This document shows, piece by piece, positions 33,690-42,862 of a stretch of DNA of 64,000 bases (positions are counted from its first letter, which is position 1; every line of letters starts with the position of its first letter). The translations under genes and the position numbers were made by a program. Source of the stretch: Burkholderiales bacterium (GTDB lineage: Bacteria; Pseudomonadota; Gammaproteobacteria; Burkholderiales; Burkholderiaceae_C). The notes beneath the pieces were generated by a model. The model saw only the letters and a program-made list of their open reading frames with translations. It did not search any database and had not been told where the DNA came from. Where the stretch lies: NCBI GenBank assembly GCA_017307865.1, contig JAFKGE010000044.1, positions 1 to 64,000 of the forward strand, given 5' to 3'.

Positions 33690-35899
33690 CCCACCAACTC
33701 CTCGAAGTTGCCAGCAATCCGCCCCGCCAGCTCCACCGCCCTGTCATTCAGCTCGGCCAGCTCTTCGTGAATCGCGCGCAGCTGGTCAGCAAAGTCGTCC
33801 TCGTCGTCCTCCACGGCAGCGGCTACGCCGACGTAGCGCCCCGGCGTCAGCGACCAGTCGTTGGCCTCTATCTCCTCTTGCGTCACGGCCTTGCACAGGC
33901 CGGGCCAGTCGGCGTACCAGCCCTGCGGAAAGCGGGTGTGCAGCCAGTGCACCTGGGCGATGTTGTATTGAGACTGTTTTAGGGCTGCAACGCTTATATG
34001 GCAAGCGCCTGCAGCTTCTGTTTTGGTAGCGTCCTGCGGCTGCACGGCGCGCTTGGCTTCGCGCGCGGCCTTGCCGTCCCAGGCCTTGCTCTGGCGCGCG
34101 CGCAGGGTTTTTTCGGCCTGGTCCAGCAGCTTGAGCCATTGCTTGTGGCGCGCCTCCAGCGCCTTGGCGGTGCCTTTGAGCTGCGGGGCCAGGGCGTCGA
34201 GTTGGGCTTGCAGGGTGACTTGGCTGGCGTGGTCTTGGGCAGGCTCAGCCCGAACGGCGGCGATGGCGGCGCGGGCCTGGGCGCAGGCGGTGAGCAGGGC
34301 GGCGATGGCATCCGCCGCGTGGGTGTCGGCGCTGGCGGCGGCCAGCTCGGCCTGGAAGGCGCTCCACTGCGCGGGGGTGATGTGCGTGTCCTCGCCCTGG
34401 CCGGCGTTCAGTTCGGCCAGGCTGGCTTTTTTGGCGAAGGCCTGCAGCGGCGCGGCCAGCGCGGCCACGGCGGCGCTGTCAGTGGCCAGGCGCTCGGGCA
34501 GCTGGGCCAGGGATTCGTCCACCTGCTGCTGGTAGCGGGCGACGAGGGCGGTGAACTTCCCCGTCTCGCCCCGGTACAGCCAGACGATGGCGTTGAGGTT
34601 GGCCAACTGTTCGTCGGTGAAGACATGCGAGCGAGCAGAAACGACGGTATAGACGCTGCGCGCGTCGATCATCAAGACCTGATCGCGCAAATCCTCGCCC
34701 TTGCCCTTGTCGAAGAACCACAGCGTGCAGGGCAGGCTGCGGGTGTAGAAGAATTTGTTGCCGATGGCCATCATCACATCGACATGGCCGGTTTGGACCA
34801 GCTTTTGGCGGATGTCGCGGTCCTTGTTACCGGCGTCGCTGGCGCTGGAGGCCATGACGAAGCCGGCGCGGCCAGATGCGTTCAGGTAGCTGTAGAAGTA
34901 TTGAATCCACAGGCTGTTGGCATTGCTGATGGCGCCGGTCTTGGCGTTGGTGCCGGGCAGGCCAAAGGGCAGGCGGCCTTGCGTGTCCACCTGGGCTTCG
35001 ATTCGCTTGGTGTCAACACTGTCAACGTTGAAGGGCGGGTTGGCCATGACGAAGTCGCAGCGGCCCAGCAGCTGGTGCTGGTCTTCGTAGAAGGTGTTGC
35101 CGATGCGGATTTGCCCCTCCAGCCCGTGTACGGCCAGGTTCATGCGGGCGAGTTTGCTGTTGAGGTCGGCCTTTTCCTGGCCGTAGAAGCGGATGTCGGT
35201 GTCCACGGTGTGCTGCTGGCGCACTTCTTCGATGAAGTGGCCGGTTTGCACAAACATGCCGGCCGAGCCGCAGGCGGGGTCGAGCACGGTGCCGTGGTCG
35301 GGCTCGATGACGCCGACGATCATGCGCACCAGGCTGGGCGGCGTGAAGTATTCGCCGCCTTCCTGCGCGCCGCTTTGCGCAAACTGGTTGAGAAAGTATT
35401 CGTAGATGCGGCCAAACACGTCGCCGCGCGCGGTCTGCAGCGCCGGGCGGTTGAAGATTTTGACCAGCTCGGCCAGCAGGTCTGGCTCCAGGCCCAGGTA
35501 GTCCTTGGGCAGTGCGCCTTCCAGCAGCCGGTTGCCTTGCTGGTCGGTCACGCTGGCTTCGATGGCGATCATGGCGTCGCGGATGGCGGCGCCCACCTGG
35601 GTGCCTGCGGGCAGCGCGGCCAGGTGGTCGTAGCGGGCGGCTTCGGGCAGGTAGATGGCGGCCTTGCCCTGAAAGCCGAGCCGGATGCGGTCTTCGCGCA
35701 GCGCACCGCTGGCGCGGGCGGGCACGGCCTTTTCCACGTCGGGCAGCAGGTCGTAAAAGCGCGTGGTGGCGTGGCGCAGAAAGATCAGGCCCAGCACGGG
35801 CATGGCGTATTCGCTGGCGGTGAGCCTGGAGTTGGCGCGCAACTGGTCGGCGGCCTCCCACAGGTCGGCTTCGAGTTGTTGGAGTTCTGGGCGGTTCAT
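33686..35899 (-). CDS. hsdM: Type I restriction enzyme, HsdM methyltransferase
   Basis: This N6-adenine methyltransferase has 737 residues. It has an N-terminal helical HsdM domain, AdoMet motif I DPACGSAGMF, catalytic motif IV NPPF, and a long C-terminal extension with coiled-coil character. ATG 35899 (MNRPELQQLEADLWEAAD) is chosen. A family-1-like repeat is translated in frame at about residues 624-645 (TKTEAAGACHISVAALKQS) in the extension. The start lies 14 bp after the toxin stop, and the stop overlaps hsdS. Confidence 0.95.
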   Translation of the reverse strand: MNRPELQQLEADLWEAADQLRANSRLTASEYAMPVLGLIFLRHATTRFYDLLPDVEKAVPARASGALREDRIRLGFQGKAAIYLPEAARYDHLAALPAGTQVGAAIRDAMIAIEASVTDQQGNRLLEGALPKDYLGLEPDLLAELVKIFNRPALQTARGDVFGRIYEYFLNQFAQSGAQEGGEYFTPPSLVRMIVGVIEPDHGTVLDPACGSAGMFVQTGHFIEEVRQQHTVDTDIRFYGQEKADLNSKLARMNLAVHGLEGQIRIGNTFYEDQHQLLGRCDFVMANPPFNVDSVDTKRIEAQVDTQGRLPFGLPGTNAKTGAISNANSLWIQYFYSYLNASGRAGFVMASSASDAGNKDRDIRQKLVQTGHVDVMMAIGNKFFYTRSLPCTLWFFDKGKGEDLRDQVLMIDARSVYTVVSARSHVFTDEQLANLNAIVWLYRGETGKFTALVARYQQQVDESLAQLPERLATDSAAVAALAAPLQAFAKKASLAELNAGQGEDTHITPAQWSAFQAELAAASADTHAADAIAALLTACAQARAAIAAVRAEPAQDHASQVTLQAQLDALAPQLKGTAKALEARHKQWLKLLDQAEKTLRARQSKAWDGKAAREAKRAVQPQDATKTEAAGACHISVAALKQSQYNIAQVHWLHTRFPQGWYADWPGLCKAVTQEEIEANDWSLTPGRYVGVAAAVEDDEDDFADQLRAIHEELAELNDRAVELAGRIAGNFEELVG
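33964..34030. repeat. Family-1-like repeat, copy E, inside hsdM
   Basis: Minus-strand reading gives AAAACAGAAGCTGCAGGCGC, then TTGCCATATAAGCGTTGCAG and CCCTAAAACA. The AGCTGC-GCGCTT core and the inverted AAGCG block match a sub-type of the same repeat family, more diverged than copies A-D. It is translated in frame within HsdM. Confidence 0.55.
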
Positions 35900-35913
35900 C
35901 GTGTGGTGCTGCG

Positions 35914-36309
35914 TCAGTGGCCGGGCCACAGCGCCTGAAAATCAAAGGAAAGCTGCCGCTGGTGGCGGATGGAAAGCAGGGTCGCCGTGCCCTGGATGTG
36001 GGCGTAGAGCAGCAGGCAATGCGCCATGACGTATTCGCGCAGCTCGCCGCCCTGCGCGAGTGCACCCAGCTGCCCGCTCAGGCGCGCCATGCCGTTGGCC
36101 ACCTCGACCGAGCGCGCAGGCCGCTCCAGGAACAGGCGGCCCATGCCGGGAAAGCGCTCCAGGTTGGGGAGGACGGTGCCCAGCAGTTCGTCCAGCAGGC
36201 CGTCGAAGGCCTGCGGGGCCGGGGCCTCGACGAGGAAGGCCTCCATCTCGGCGAGGTTGCGCTCGAAGTGGGCGGTGAGCCGGACGCCGTGCCGGACGGT
36301 CACGGTCAT
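35914..36309 (-). CDS. RelE/ParE-family toxin
   Basis: This 131-residue protein resembles RelE/ParE-superfamily toxins: LTAHFERNLAEMEAFL at the N-terminus, LERFPGMGRLF in the middle, and a C-terminal YVMAHCLLLYAHIQGTATLLSIRHQRQ strand segment. It is longer than most ParE toxins (about 95-110 residues). It overlaps the antitoxin gene by 4 bp and ends 14 bp before hsdM. This places the pair at the head of the restriction operon. Confidence 0.8.
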   Translation of the reverse strand: MTVTVRHGVRLTAHFERNLAEMEAFLVEAPAPQAFDGLLDELLGTVLPNLERFPGMGRLFLERPARSVEVANGMARLSGQLGALAQGGELREYVMAHCLLLYAHIQGTATLLSIRHQRQLSFDFQALWPGH

Positions 36310-36608
36310 CCGCCCGCCTTGGTGGCGCGGCGGCGCTGGATGGCGGACAAGCTGCCGTGTGCGTCTTTGACCTTGCCTGCCGCCACGTCGGCCAGGCCCT
36401 GGCTGGCGTCGTCGATCAGCAGCAGGTGAATGCGTTCGCGCTCCAAATGGTGGTAGTAGTCCAGTCGCTGGGCGTCGATGAGGGCGACGTAGCTTTCACC
36501 GTTCTTGGTGATGATTTTTTCGGCGCCCGCGTGTACCTGGTCGGCCAGCTCGGACAGGTTGGCCCGGGCGTGGGACAGCGGAATCACGTCAGCGGCAGAG
36601 ATGGCCAT
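36306..36608 (-). CDS. Phd/YefM-family antitoxin
   Basis: The 100-residue product starts AISAADVIPLSHARANLSELADQVHAG, the Phd/YefM N-terminal DNA-binding fold, and continues KIITKNGESYVALID, which is diagnostic. ATG 36608 is chosen; an AAGGA lies 8 bp upstream on the minus strand. As first gene of the operon it may repress both the toxin and the restriction genes. Confidence 0.85.
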   Translation of the reverse strand: MAISAADVIPLSHARANLSELADQVHAGAEKIITKNGESYVALIDAQRLDYYHHLERERIHLLLIDDASQGLADVAAGKVKDAHGSLSAIQRRRATKAGG

Positions 36609-36819
36609 GGCAGCGTCCTTGCTTGTTTTTGATGTACAACATTTTGCACATTGTGAATACTCAACCACTGGTTTGGAAGTTCCATGCGGATTTCCCCGCG
36701 CATGAATGCCAGCCCACCGTCCAGGCGCAGCGGCTAAAATTAAGGGTTTCCCCGATATTCATGCCTCGCGGCGCACGCGCTGCAACGAATTTCCCTTGTC
36801 TGTCCTTTTCCCGACTGCC
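36609..36819. promoter_or_regulatory. Divergent promoter region, antitoxin / amino-acid ABC operon
   Basis: This gap has no gene. An AT-rich stretch at about 36623-36662 contains ACAACATTTTGCACATTGT, a loose dyad, and a minus-strand TTGAGT that could be a -35 for the toxin-antitoxin-restriction operon. For the plus-strand importer operon, TAAAAT at 36735-36740 is a candidate -10. Both assignments are by eye. Confidence 0.4.
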
Positions 36820-37641
36820 ATGACTTCTGCCCTGTCCACCTCCCGCCGCCTCGTGCTCGCCCTGGCCGCCTCCACCGTCCTGCTGGCCGCCTGCGGCAAG
36901 ACCGAAGCGCCGGCCACGTCCCAGGCCGCCGCGCCGGCGGCAGCGGCCCTGCCGGCCAGGATCGTCATCGGCCTGGACGACAACTTTCCGCCCATGGGCT
37001 TTCGCGACGACAAGAACGAGCTGGTCGGCTTCGACGTGGACCTGGCGCGCGAGGCGGCCAAGCGCCTGGGCGTTGAGGTCGAGTTCAAGCCCATCGACTG
37101 GAACGCGAAGGAGGCCGAGCTGAACGGCCAGCGCGTGGACGCGCTGTGGAACGGCCTGACCATCACCGAGGAGCGCAAGAAGAACATCGCCTTCACCGCG
37201 CCCTACATGCAGAACCACCAGATCGTCGTGGTGCGCGCCGACGCCGCCATCAAGACCAAGGCCGAGCTGGCGGGCAAGACCGTGGGCGTGCAGGACGGCA
37301 GCAGCGCCGTCGACGCCATTGCCAAGGACGAGGCCACGGCCCAGTCGTTCAAGGAGCTGAAGAAATACGGCGACAACGTGACGGCGCTGATGGACCTGGC
37401 CACCGGCCGCCTGGACGCCGTGGTGCTGGACGAGGTGGTGGGTCGCTACTACGCCGCCAAGAAGCCGGGCGACTATGTGGTGCTGGAGGACAACTTCGGC
37501 ACCGAGGACTACGGCGTGGGCCTGCGCCAGGGCGACACCGAGCTGCACGCGCGCCTGGACCAGGCGCTGGCGGCCATGAAGCAGGACGGCAGCGGTGCGC
37601 AGATTTCGGACAAGTGGTTCGGCAAGAACATCCTGAAGTGA
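36820..37641 (+). CDS. Polar amino-acid ABC transporter substrate-binding lipoprotein
   Basis: This is an extracytoplasmic solute-binding protein of family 3. The 273-residue product has a signal peptide with lipobox LAAC (Cys near residue 26), an Ala-rich linker, then VIGLDDNFPPMGFRDDKNELVGFDVDLA and WNGLTITEERK, which are the conserved family 3 segments. ATG 36820 is chosen for the signal peptide. It is followed 28 bp later by the permease gene. Confidence 0.92.
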   Translation: MTSALSTSRRLVLALAASTVLLAACGKTEAPATSQAAAPAAAALPARIVIGLDDNFPPMGFRDDKNELVGFDVDLAREAAKRLGVEVEFKPIDWNAKEAELNGQRVDALWNGLTITEERKKNIAFTAPYMQNHQIVVVRADAAIKTKAELAGKTVGVQDGSSAVDAIAKDEATAQSFKELKKYGDNVTALMDLATGRLDAVVLDEVVGRYYAAKKPGDYVVLEDNFGTEDYGVGLRQGDTELHARLDQALAAMKQDGSGAQISDKWFGKNILK

Positions 37642-37669
37642 CGGGCGGCTGAGCCCGGGCCGGCGCCCC

Positions 37670-38317
37670 ATGGACTACCTGCTGCGCATCCTGCCCCCGC
37701 TGCTGGACGGCGCGGGCGTGACGCTGGGCCTGTTCGTGGTCACGCTGGCGCTGTCGCTGCCGCTGGGCCTGGCGCTGGCGCTGGCGCGCCTGTCGCGGCT
37801 GGCGGCGCTGCGCGGGGCGGTCAGCGGCTTCATCTGGCTGATGCGCGGCACGCCGCTGATGCTGCAGCTGCTGTTCGTCTACTACGCCCTGCCCTTCGTG
37901 CCGGTGATCGGCGTGCGGCTGCCGGACTACCCCTCGGCCGTGGTGGCCTTCACGCTGAACTACGCGGCCTACTTCGCCGAGATCCTGCGTGCGGGCATCC
38001 AGTCGATCGACCGCGGGCAGTACGAAGGCGCCAAGGCGCTGGGCATGAGCTACGCGCAGACCCTGCGCCGCATCGTCATGCCCCAGGTGTGGCGCACCAG
38101 CCTGCCGCCGCTGGCCAACGAGACCATCACCCTGGTCAAGGACACCTCCATCATCTACGTGCTGGCGCTCAACGACCTGCTGCGCGCCGCGCGCGGCATC
38201 GTGCAGCGCGACTTCAGCATCACGCCCTTCGTCGTCGCCGCCGCGTTCTACCTGTTGATGACGCTGGTGCTGACCTGGGTCTTCCAGCGCCTGGAGCGCC
38301 GTTATGCAAGTCCATGA
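37670..38317 (+). CDS. Polar amino-acid ABC transporter permease
   Basis: The 215-residue inner-membrane permease of the HisM/GlnP type has about five hydrophobic segments and the conserved EGAKALGMSYAQTLRRIVMPQ loop that contacts the ATPase. It is the only permease gene in the operon, so it probably acts as a homodimer. A repeat-containing 173-bp gap separates it from the ATPase gene. Confidence 0.92.
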   Translation: MDYLLRILPPLLDGAGVTLGLFVVTLALSLPLGLALALARLSRLAALRGAVSGFIWLMRGTPLMLQLLFVYYALPFVPVIGVRLPDYPSAVVAFTLNYAAYFAEILRAGIQSIDRGQYEGAKALGMSYAQTLRRIVMPQVWRTSLPPLANETITLVKDTSIIYVLALNDLLRAARGIVQRDFSITPFVVAAAFYLLMTLVLTWVFQRLERRYASP

Positions 38318-38332
38318 CCTCCCCCAGACTCC

Positions 38333-38400
38333 ACACGCTTCGCGTTGTTGCGCCTCCCCCCCCGGGGGGGCATCGCCAGTGACCGGGGAAACCCCGGCCA
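38333..38400. repeat. GC-rich hairpin repeat between permease and ATPase genes
   Basis: This segment contains a CCCCCCCC/GGGGGGG stem (38356-38370) and CCGGGG-AAA-CCCCGG (38383-38397). The start ACACGCTTCGCGTTGTTGCG resembles the family-3 repeat in purL, but the match is loose. The whole gap 38318-38490 holds no gene. Confidence 0.5.
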
Positions 38401-38490
38401 CGGCGTTCGCTGGCATGGCCTGCTCCGCGGCCTTCTGGCTCTTTGGGTGGACATCCTTGCGGGCAACGCGTCGGCTCGTGAAGAACTGAC

Positions 38491-39261
38491 ATGGACACTT
38501 TGGACCCCATGGTGCGCGCCACCGAGGTGCACAAGCACTTCGGCGCGCTGCACGTGCTGCGCGGCGTGTCGCTGACGGTGGCGCGCGGCGAGGTGGTGGC
38601 CGTGCTGGGGCCCTCGGGCTCGGGCAAGTCGACGCTGCTGCGCTGCCTCAACCATCTGGAGACGATCGAGCGCGGACAGATCGAGATCGCGGGCAAAACG
38701 CTCGCTCGCGCAGACGCGACGGGCGCGGCGCGCTACCCTTCCGAGAGCGAGGTGCGCCGCATCTGCCAGCACACGGGCATGGTGTTTCAGCACTTCAACC
38801 TGTTTCCGCACCTGACGGTGCTGCAAAACCTGATCGAGGCGCCGATGACGGTGCGCAGGCGCCCGCGCGCCGAGGTGGTGCCGCTGGCCGAGGCGCTGCT
38901 GGCCCAGGTGGGCCTGGCCGACAAGCGCGACGCCTGGCCCGGCCGCCTGTCGGGCGGGCAAAAGCAGCGCGTGGCCATTGCGCGCGCGCTGGCCATGCAG
39001 CCGGACATCCTGCTGTTCGACGAGCCCACCAGCGCGCTCGACCCCGAGCTGACCGCTGAGGTGCTGCGCACCATGCGCCAGCTGGCCGAGCAGCGCATGA
39101 CCATGCTGGTGGTGACGCACGAGATGGCGTTTGCGCGCGAGGTGGCGCACCGGGTGGTCTTCATGGACCAGGGCCGCATCGTCGAGGACCGGCCGGCCGC
39201 CGAGTTCTTTGCCGCGCCGCGCCACGAGCGGGCGCGCGCCTTTCTGGCCAGCCTGGCGTAG
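38491..39261 (+). CDS. Polar amino-acid ABC transporter ATP-binding protein
   Basis: This is a 256-residue GlnQ/HisP-type ATPase with Walker A GPSGSGKSTLL, Q-loop FQHFNLFPHLTV, signature LSGGQKQRVAIARAL, Walker B ILLFDEPTSALDPE and H-loop VTHEM. ATG 38491 is the first good start; MVRATEVHKHF a few codons later is also possible. Insertion of the hairpin repeat upstream may uncouple it from the permease gene. Confidence 0.93.
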   Translation: MDTLDPMVRATEVHKHFGALHVLRGVSLTVARGEVVAVLGPSGSGKSTLLRCLNHLETIERGQIEIAGKTLARADATGAARYPSESEVRRICQHTGMVFQHFNLFPHLTVLQNLIEAPMTVRRRPRAEVVPLAEALLAQVGLADKRDAWPGRLSGGQKQRVAIARALAMQPDILLFDEPTSALDPELTAEVLRTMRQLAEQRMTMLVVTHEMAFAREVAHRVVFMDQGRIVEDRPAAEFFAAPRHERARAFLASLA

Positions 39262-39269
39262 CCGGCCGC

Positions 39270-40295
39270 TCAGGGAGCGTCGAACAGGGGCAAGGTGTTG
39301 GTCTTGTGGCCGACCGCCACGCCACCGCCGTCCTGGCGCTGCACCTCGAACGACACCACCGGCGCGGAAAAGTCGCTGAACGGCGCGCCCAGGGCGATCT
39401 CGCCGGACGAGTGCAGCAGACAGGACGTGCGCCGCAACAGCACCTCGGGGCCGGCGGCGTCGGCAAAGCGCACCGTGGTGCCGTAGCTGCTCAGGTCGGT
39501 CAGCACATAGGCGCCGTCCTGCCACTGGATGCCGGCGTGCCGGCGCGACACCCGCTGGTCGCTGATCGTCAGGTCGTTGTCGTCGGTGCGGCCGATGTGG
39601 ATCGTGTCGGGGCCCGCGTCGAACACCTTGCTCTGGTCCAGCCACCTCAGCTTGAGGGTGGGCGTGGCCGTACGCGCCTGCAGCTCGGCCAGATTGCCGG
39701 GGCGCGTCAGCTGGTCGGGGTTCACGTCGGCGTTCCACAGCACCTGGAACACCGAGCGCGGCTGGGTCAGGCCCGGAATGCGCATCAGGCCCAGGTAGCG
39801 GCGGCGCACCTCCAGCCAGGACAGCACACGCACGCGCGCCTCGCCCACCACCGGCGGCGCCTCGGCGTGGCCCGCGCTGGCCCACTCGAACACCGATTCG
39901 TCGGCCCAGATGGTGTCGGCGCCGGCCATGTCGCACAGGCGCGCCGCCAGGTTGACCGGATCGCCATAGCTGTCGGCGTCGAGTTGCACGACCGAGCCGC
40001 TGGCCAGGCCGATCTTCATGCCCAGGCGCAGGCCCTGGGGCACGTCGCCCAGGTAGCCCACGTAGCGCTGTTGCAGGAAGATGGCCGCGCTCAGCGCGGC
40101 GATGCTGGAGGGAAACTGCAGCAGCACCCCGTCGCCCAGCAGCTTGACGGTGCGCCCGCCATGAACCTCGCACACGCGCGACACCCAGTGCGTGACGCGG
40201 GAGATCATGCCGGCGACCACCTCGCTCTCAAAAGCTTCGTAGGCAGCCGAGCTGCCCGTCAAGTCGACGAAAACGATGGTGGGGTGCATACCCAT
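39270..40295 (-). CDS. Class III adenylate cyclase domain fused to FHA domain
   Basis: The 341-residue cytoplasmic protein has an N-terminal class III cyclase domain with the key residues present: metal-binding Asp11 and Asp55, adenine-selecting Lys51 and Asp112, and transition-state Asn115 and Arg119. A C-terminal FHA domain (IHIGRTDDNDLTI, SRRHAGIQW, LSSYGTTV) would bind phosphothreonine. ATG 40295 is used; a TTG at 40304 and an ATG at 40289 are alternatives, with AGGAGG at about 40310-40315. It is convergent with the amino-acid importer. Confidence 0.85.
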   Translation of the reverse strand: MGMHPTIVFVDLTGSSAAYEAFESEVVAGMISRVTHWVSRVCEVHGGRTVKLLGDGVLLQFPSSIAALSAAIFLQQRYVGYLGDVPQGLRLGMKIGLASGSVVQLDADSYGDPVNLAARLCDMAGADTIWADESVFEWASAGHAEAPPVVGEARVRVLSWLEVRRRYLGLMRIPGLTQPRSVFQVLWNADVNPDQLTRPGNLAELQARTATPTLKLRWLDQSKVFDAGPDTIHIGRTDDNDLTISDQRVSRRHAGIQWQDGAYVLTDLSSYGTTVRFADAAGPEVLLRRTSCLLHSSGEIALGAPFSDFSAPVVSFEVQRQDGGGVAVGHKTNTLPLFDAP

Positions 40296-41284
40296 GGACG
40301 ACAAAGACCTCCTTTAGTCCTTTGCGGCAAATCGCTGTTGTTCTTTTGGCAATTGTCGCCCATCCGCCCCCCTGCGGCCAGCGCAACTAGCGTATTTGGG
40401 CCCAAAACTTGTCCAGACGCTTGATGCTGACGGGCTGCGGCGTGCGCAGCTCCTGGGCAAAAAGGCTCACCCGCAGCTCCTCCAGCAGCCAGCGCAGCTC
40501 GCGCAGGCGCTCGTCCTGCACGCCCTTGCGCTCGGCCACCAGGCGCCCAAAGCGCTGCTCCTGCGCGCGCGCCTGCGCCATGCGCTCGGCGTCGCGCGCC
40601 GGGTCGGCTCGCAGCTTGTCCAGCCGCAGCACGATGGCCTTCAGGTAGCGTGGAACGTGCTGCAGCGCGGCCCAGGGCGTGGCAGCCAGAAAGTCGCGCG
40701 GCATCAGGCGCTGCAGCTGCTCGGCCGCGTCCTGCGTGGCGGCGGGCGCGGCCCGGGTGTCCTTGATCTTGCGCACCGCCAAGGCGTATTCGGCCAGGAT
40801 GGCGCCGGCCAGCCGCGCCACTTCGCCGGCGATCAGCACCAGGCGCGCGCGGCCCTCCTCGGTGCGCCGGGCGAAGGCGGCCTCGTCGGTGGGCAGCGGC
40901 TCGACCAGAAAGGCGCGCTCCAGCGCCACGTCGACGATCTGCTGGCGCAGCTCATCGGTGGTTCCCCCGCCCGCGCCGTCGGGCGTGCGTCCGACCTGCA
41001 TGTAGGCCACGGCCATTTTTTGCAGCTCGGGAATGTTCTTTTCGAGGTGCTTGAGCGTGTCGCGTACCTGCAACGCAAACAGGCGGCGCAGGCCCGCGCG
41101 GTGGCGGGCGGCGGCCAGCTCGGGCTCGTCGAACACCTCGATCGTCACCGCGTCGCCGGCGTCGACCAGGGCCGGAAAGCCGATCAGCACCTGGCCCTTG
41201 CGCCGCACTTCGAGCAGCTCAGGCAGCTGGCCGAAATCCCAGCGGGTGTGGCGCGTATCCTCCGTCAAGGCCTCATCGACTACG

Positions 41285-41337
41285 GTTTTGATAGCTGCTT
41301 GCGCTGGATGGGCGGGCGCTGGAGCCATATTTTGTTC
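41285..41337. repeat. Family-1 palindromic repeat, copy C, inside hrpA
   Basis: On the plus strand it reads GGTTTTGATAGCTGCTTGCG, then CTGGATGGGCGGGCGCTGGA and GCC. It closely matches copies A, B and D. It is translated in frame within the C-terminal half of HrpA as an Ala/Pro-rich insert ([17 protein letters not shown]). Confidence 0.85.
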
Positions 41338-42761
41338 TGAAGACGGCAAAGGGCCGGCCGCCAGCTGGTTTTTGGCCGCCTTCAACCCCGCCAGCGCCTG
41401 GAACGCCCCGCGCGCCTGCCCGCCCAGTTGGGCCTTGAGCGCGCCCAAGTCGCGCCCGGCGCCGAGCTGGCGGCCGTCGTCGCCCACCACGCGAAAGTTC
41501 ATGAACAGGTGCGCCGGCAGCATGTCGAGCTTGAAGTCGGTGGGCTTCACGTCGAGGCTGGTGGCCTCGCGCACCAGGCGCAGCAGCGCCGCATTCAGGC
41601 TGCCGACGCCGAACTGCCCGGGCGCGCCCAGCGTCTCGTTCAGGCGCTCGGCGCTTTGCGGCAGCGGCACGAAGCGGCTGCGCGGCCGCTGCGGCAGGCT
41701 CTTGAGCAGCGCCTGGATTTTTTCCTTCAGCATGCCCGGCACCAGCCATTCGGCGCGCTCGGGCGAGACCTGGTTGAGCACGAACAGCGGCACCGTCACC
41801 GTCAGGCCGTCGTGCGCGTCGCCCGGCGCGTGCAGGTAGCTGGCCGCGCAGTCCACGCCGCCCAGGCGCAGCACCTTGGGAAAGGCGGCGGTGGTGATGC
41901 CCGCCGCCTCGTGGCGCATCAGCTCCTCGCGCGTGAGCGTCAGCAAGCCGGGCGTGGCGCGCTGGGCCTGGCGCCACCAGGCCTGCAGCGTGCGCCCGTC
42001 CACCACGTCGGCGGGCAGGTGCTGGTCGTAAAAAGCATAGATCAGCTCGTCGTCCACCAGCACGTCCTGGCGGCGCGACTTGTGCTCCAGCGCCTCGATC
42101 TGCGCCACCAGCTTGCGGTTGGCGGGCAGAAAGGGCAGCGTGCGCGCCCAGTCCTCGGGCCATTCGCCACCCACCAGCGCCTCGCGGATCAAGAGCTCGC
42201 GCGCGCCGGCCGGATCGACCTGGCCGTAGCGCACGCGCCGGCCGCTGTAGACCGGCAGCCCGTACAGCGTGCCGCGCTCGAAGGCGATGGCCTCGCCGGC
42301 CTTCTTCTCCCAGTGCGCGTCCAGCACCTGCCGCTTCAGCAGATGGCCCGCCACCTCTTCCAGCCACTGCGGCTCGATGTGGGCCATGCCGCGGCCGTAC
42401 AGGCGCGTGGTCTCGACCAGCTCGGCGCACACCACCCAGCGGCCCGGCCGCTTGCTGAGGTGCGCGCCGGGGTGGCGATGAAACTTGATGCCGCGCGGCC
42501 CCAGGTATTCGCCCGCCGCCGCGCCAGCCTTGCCCTCGGTCTCGATCTTGCAGCCCACGTTGCCCAGCAGGCCGGTGAGCAGGGCCTTGTGCAGGTCGTC
42601 GTAACTGCTTGGGCGCGTGTTCTCCTGCCACTGGTGCTCGGCCACCACGGTGTGCAGCTGGGTGTGGATGTCGCGCCACTCGCGCACGCGGCGCACGCTG
42701 ATGAAGTTCTGGCGCAGCAGTTGCTCGTATTGGCGGTTGCTGAGTTTGTGGGCCACCCTCA

Positions 42762-42862
42762 CCCTCACCCCAACCCTCTCCCGCCAGCGGGAGAGGGAGC
42801 TTGCCTGTGCCCCCGCCTCCGGTCTTGCTCCCTCTCCCTCTGGGAGAGGGCTGGGGTGAGGG
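42762..42862. repeat. Family-2 repeat at the hrpA frame break
   Basis: A nested palindrome of the same kind as in purL runs from CCCTCACCCC to GGGGTGAGGG with inner CTCTCCC/GGGAGAGGG stems. It is 101 bp against 83 bp in purL and begins with a duplicated ACCCTC hexamer just outside. The HrpA reading frame changes across it. Confidence 0.85.
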
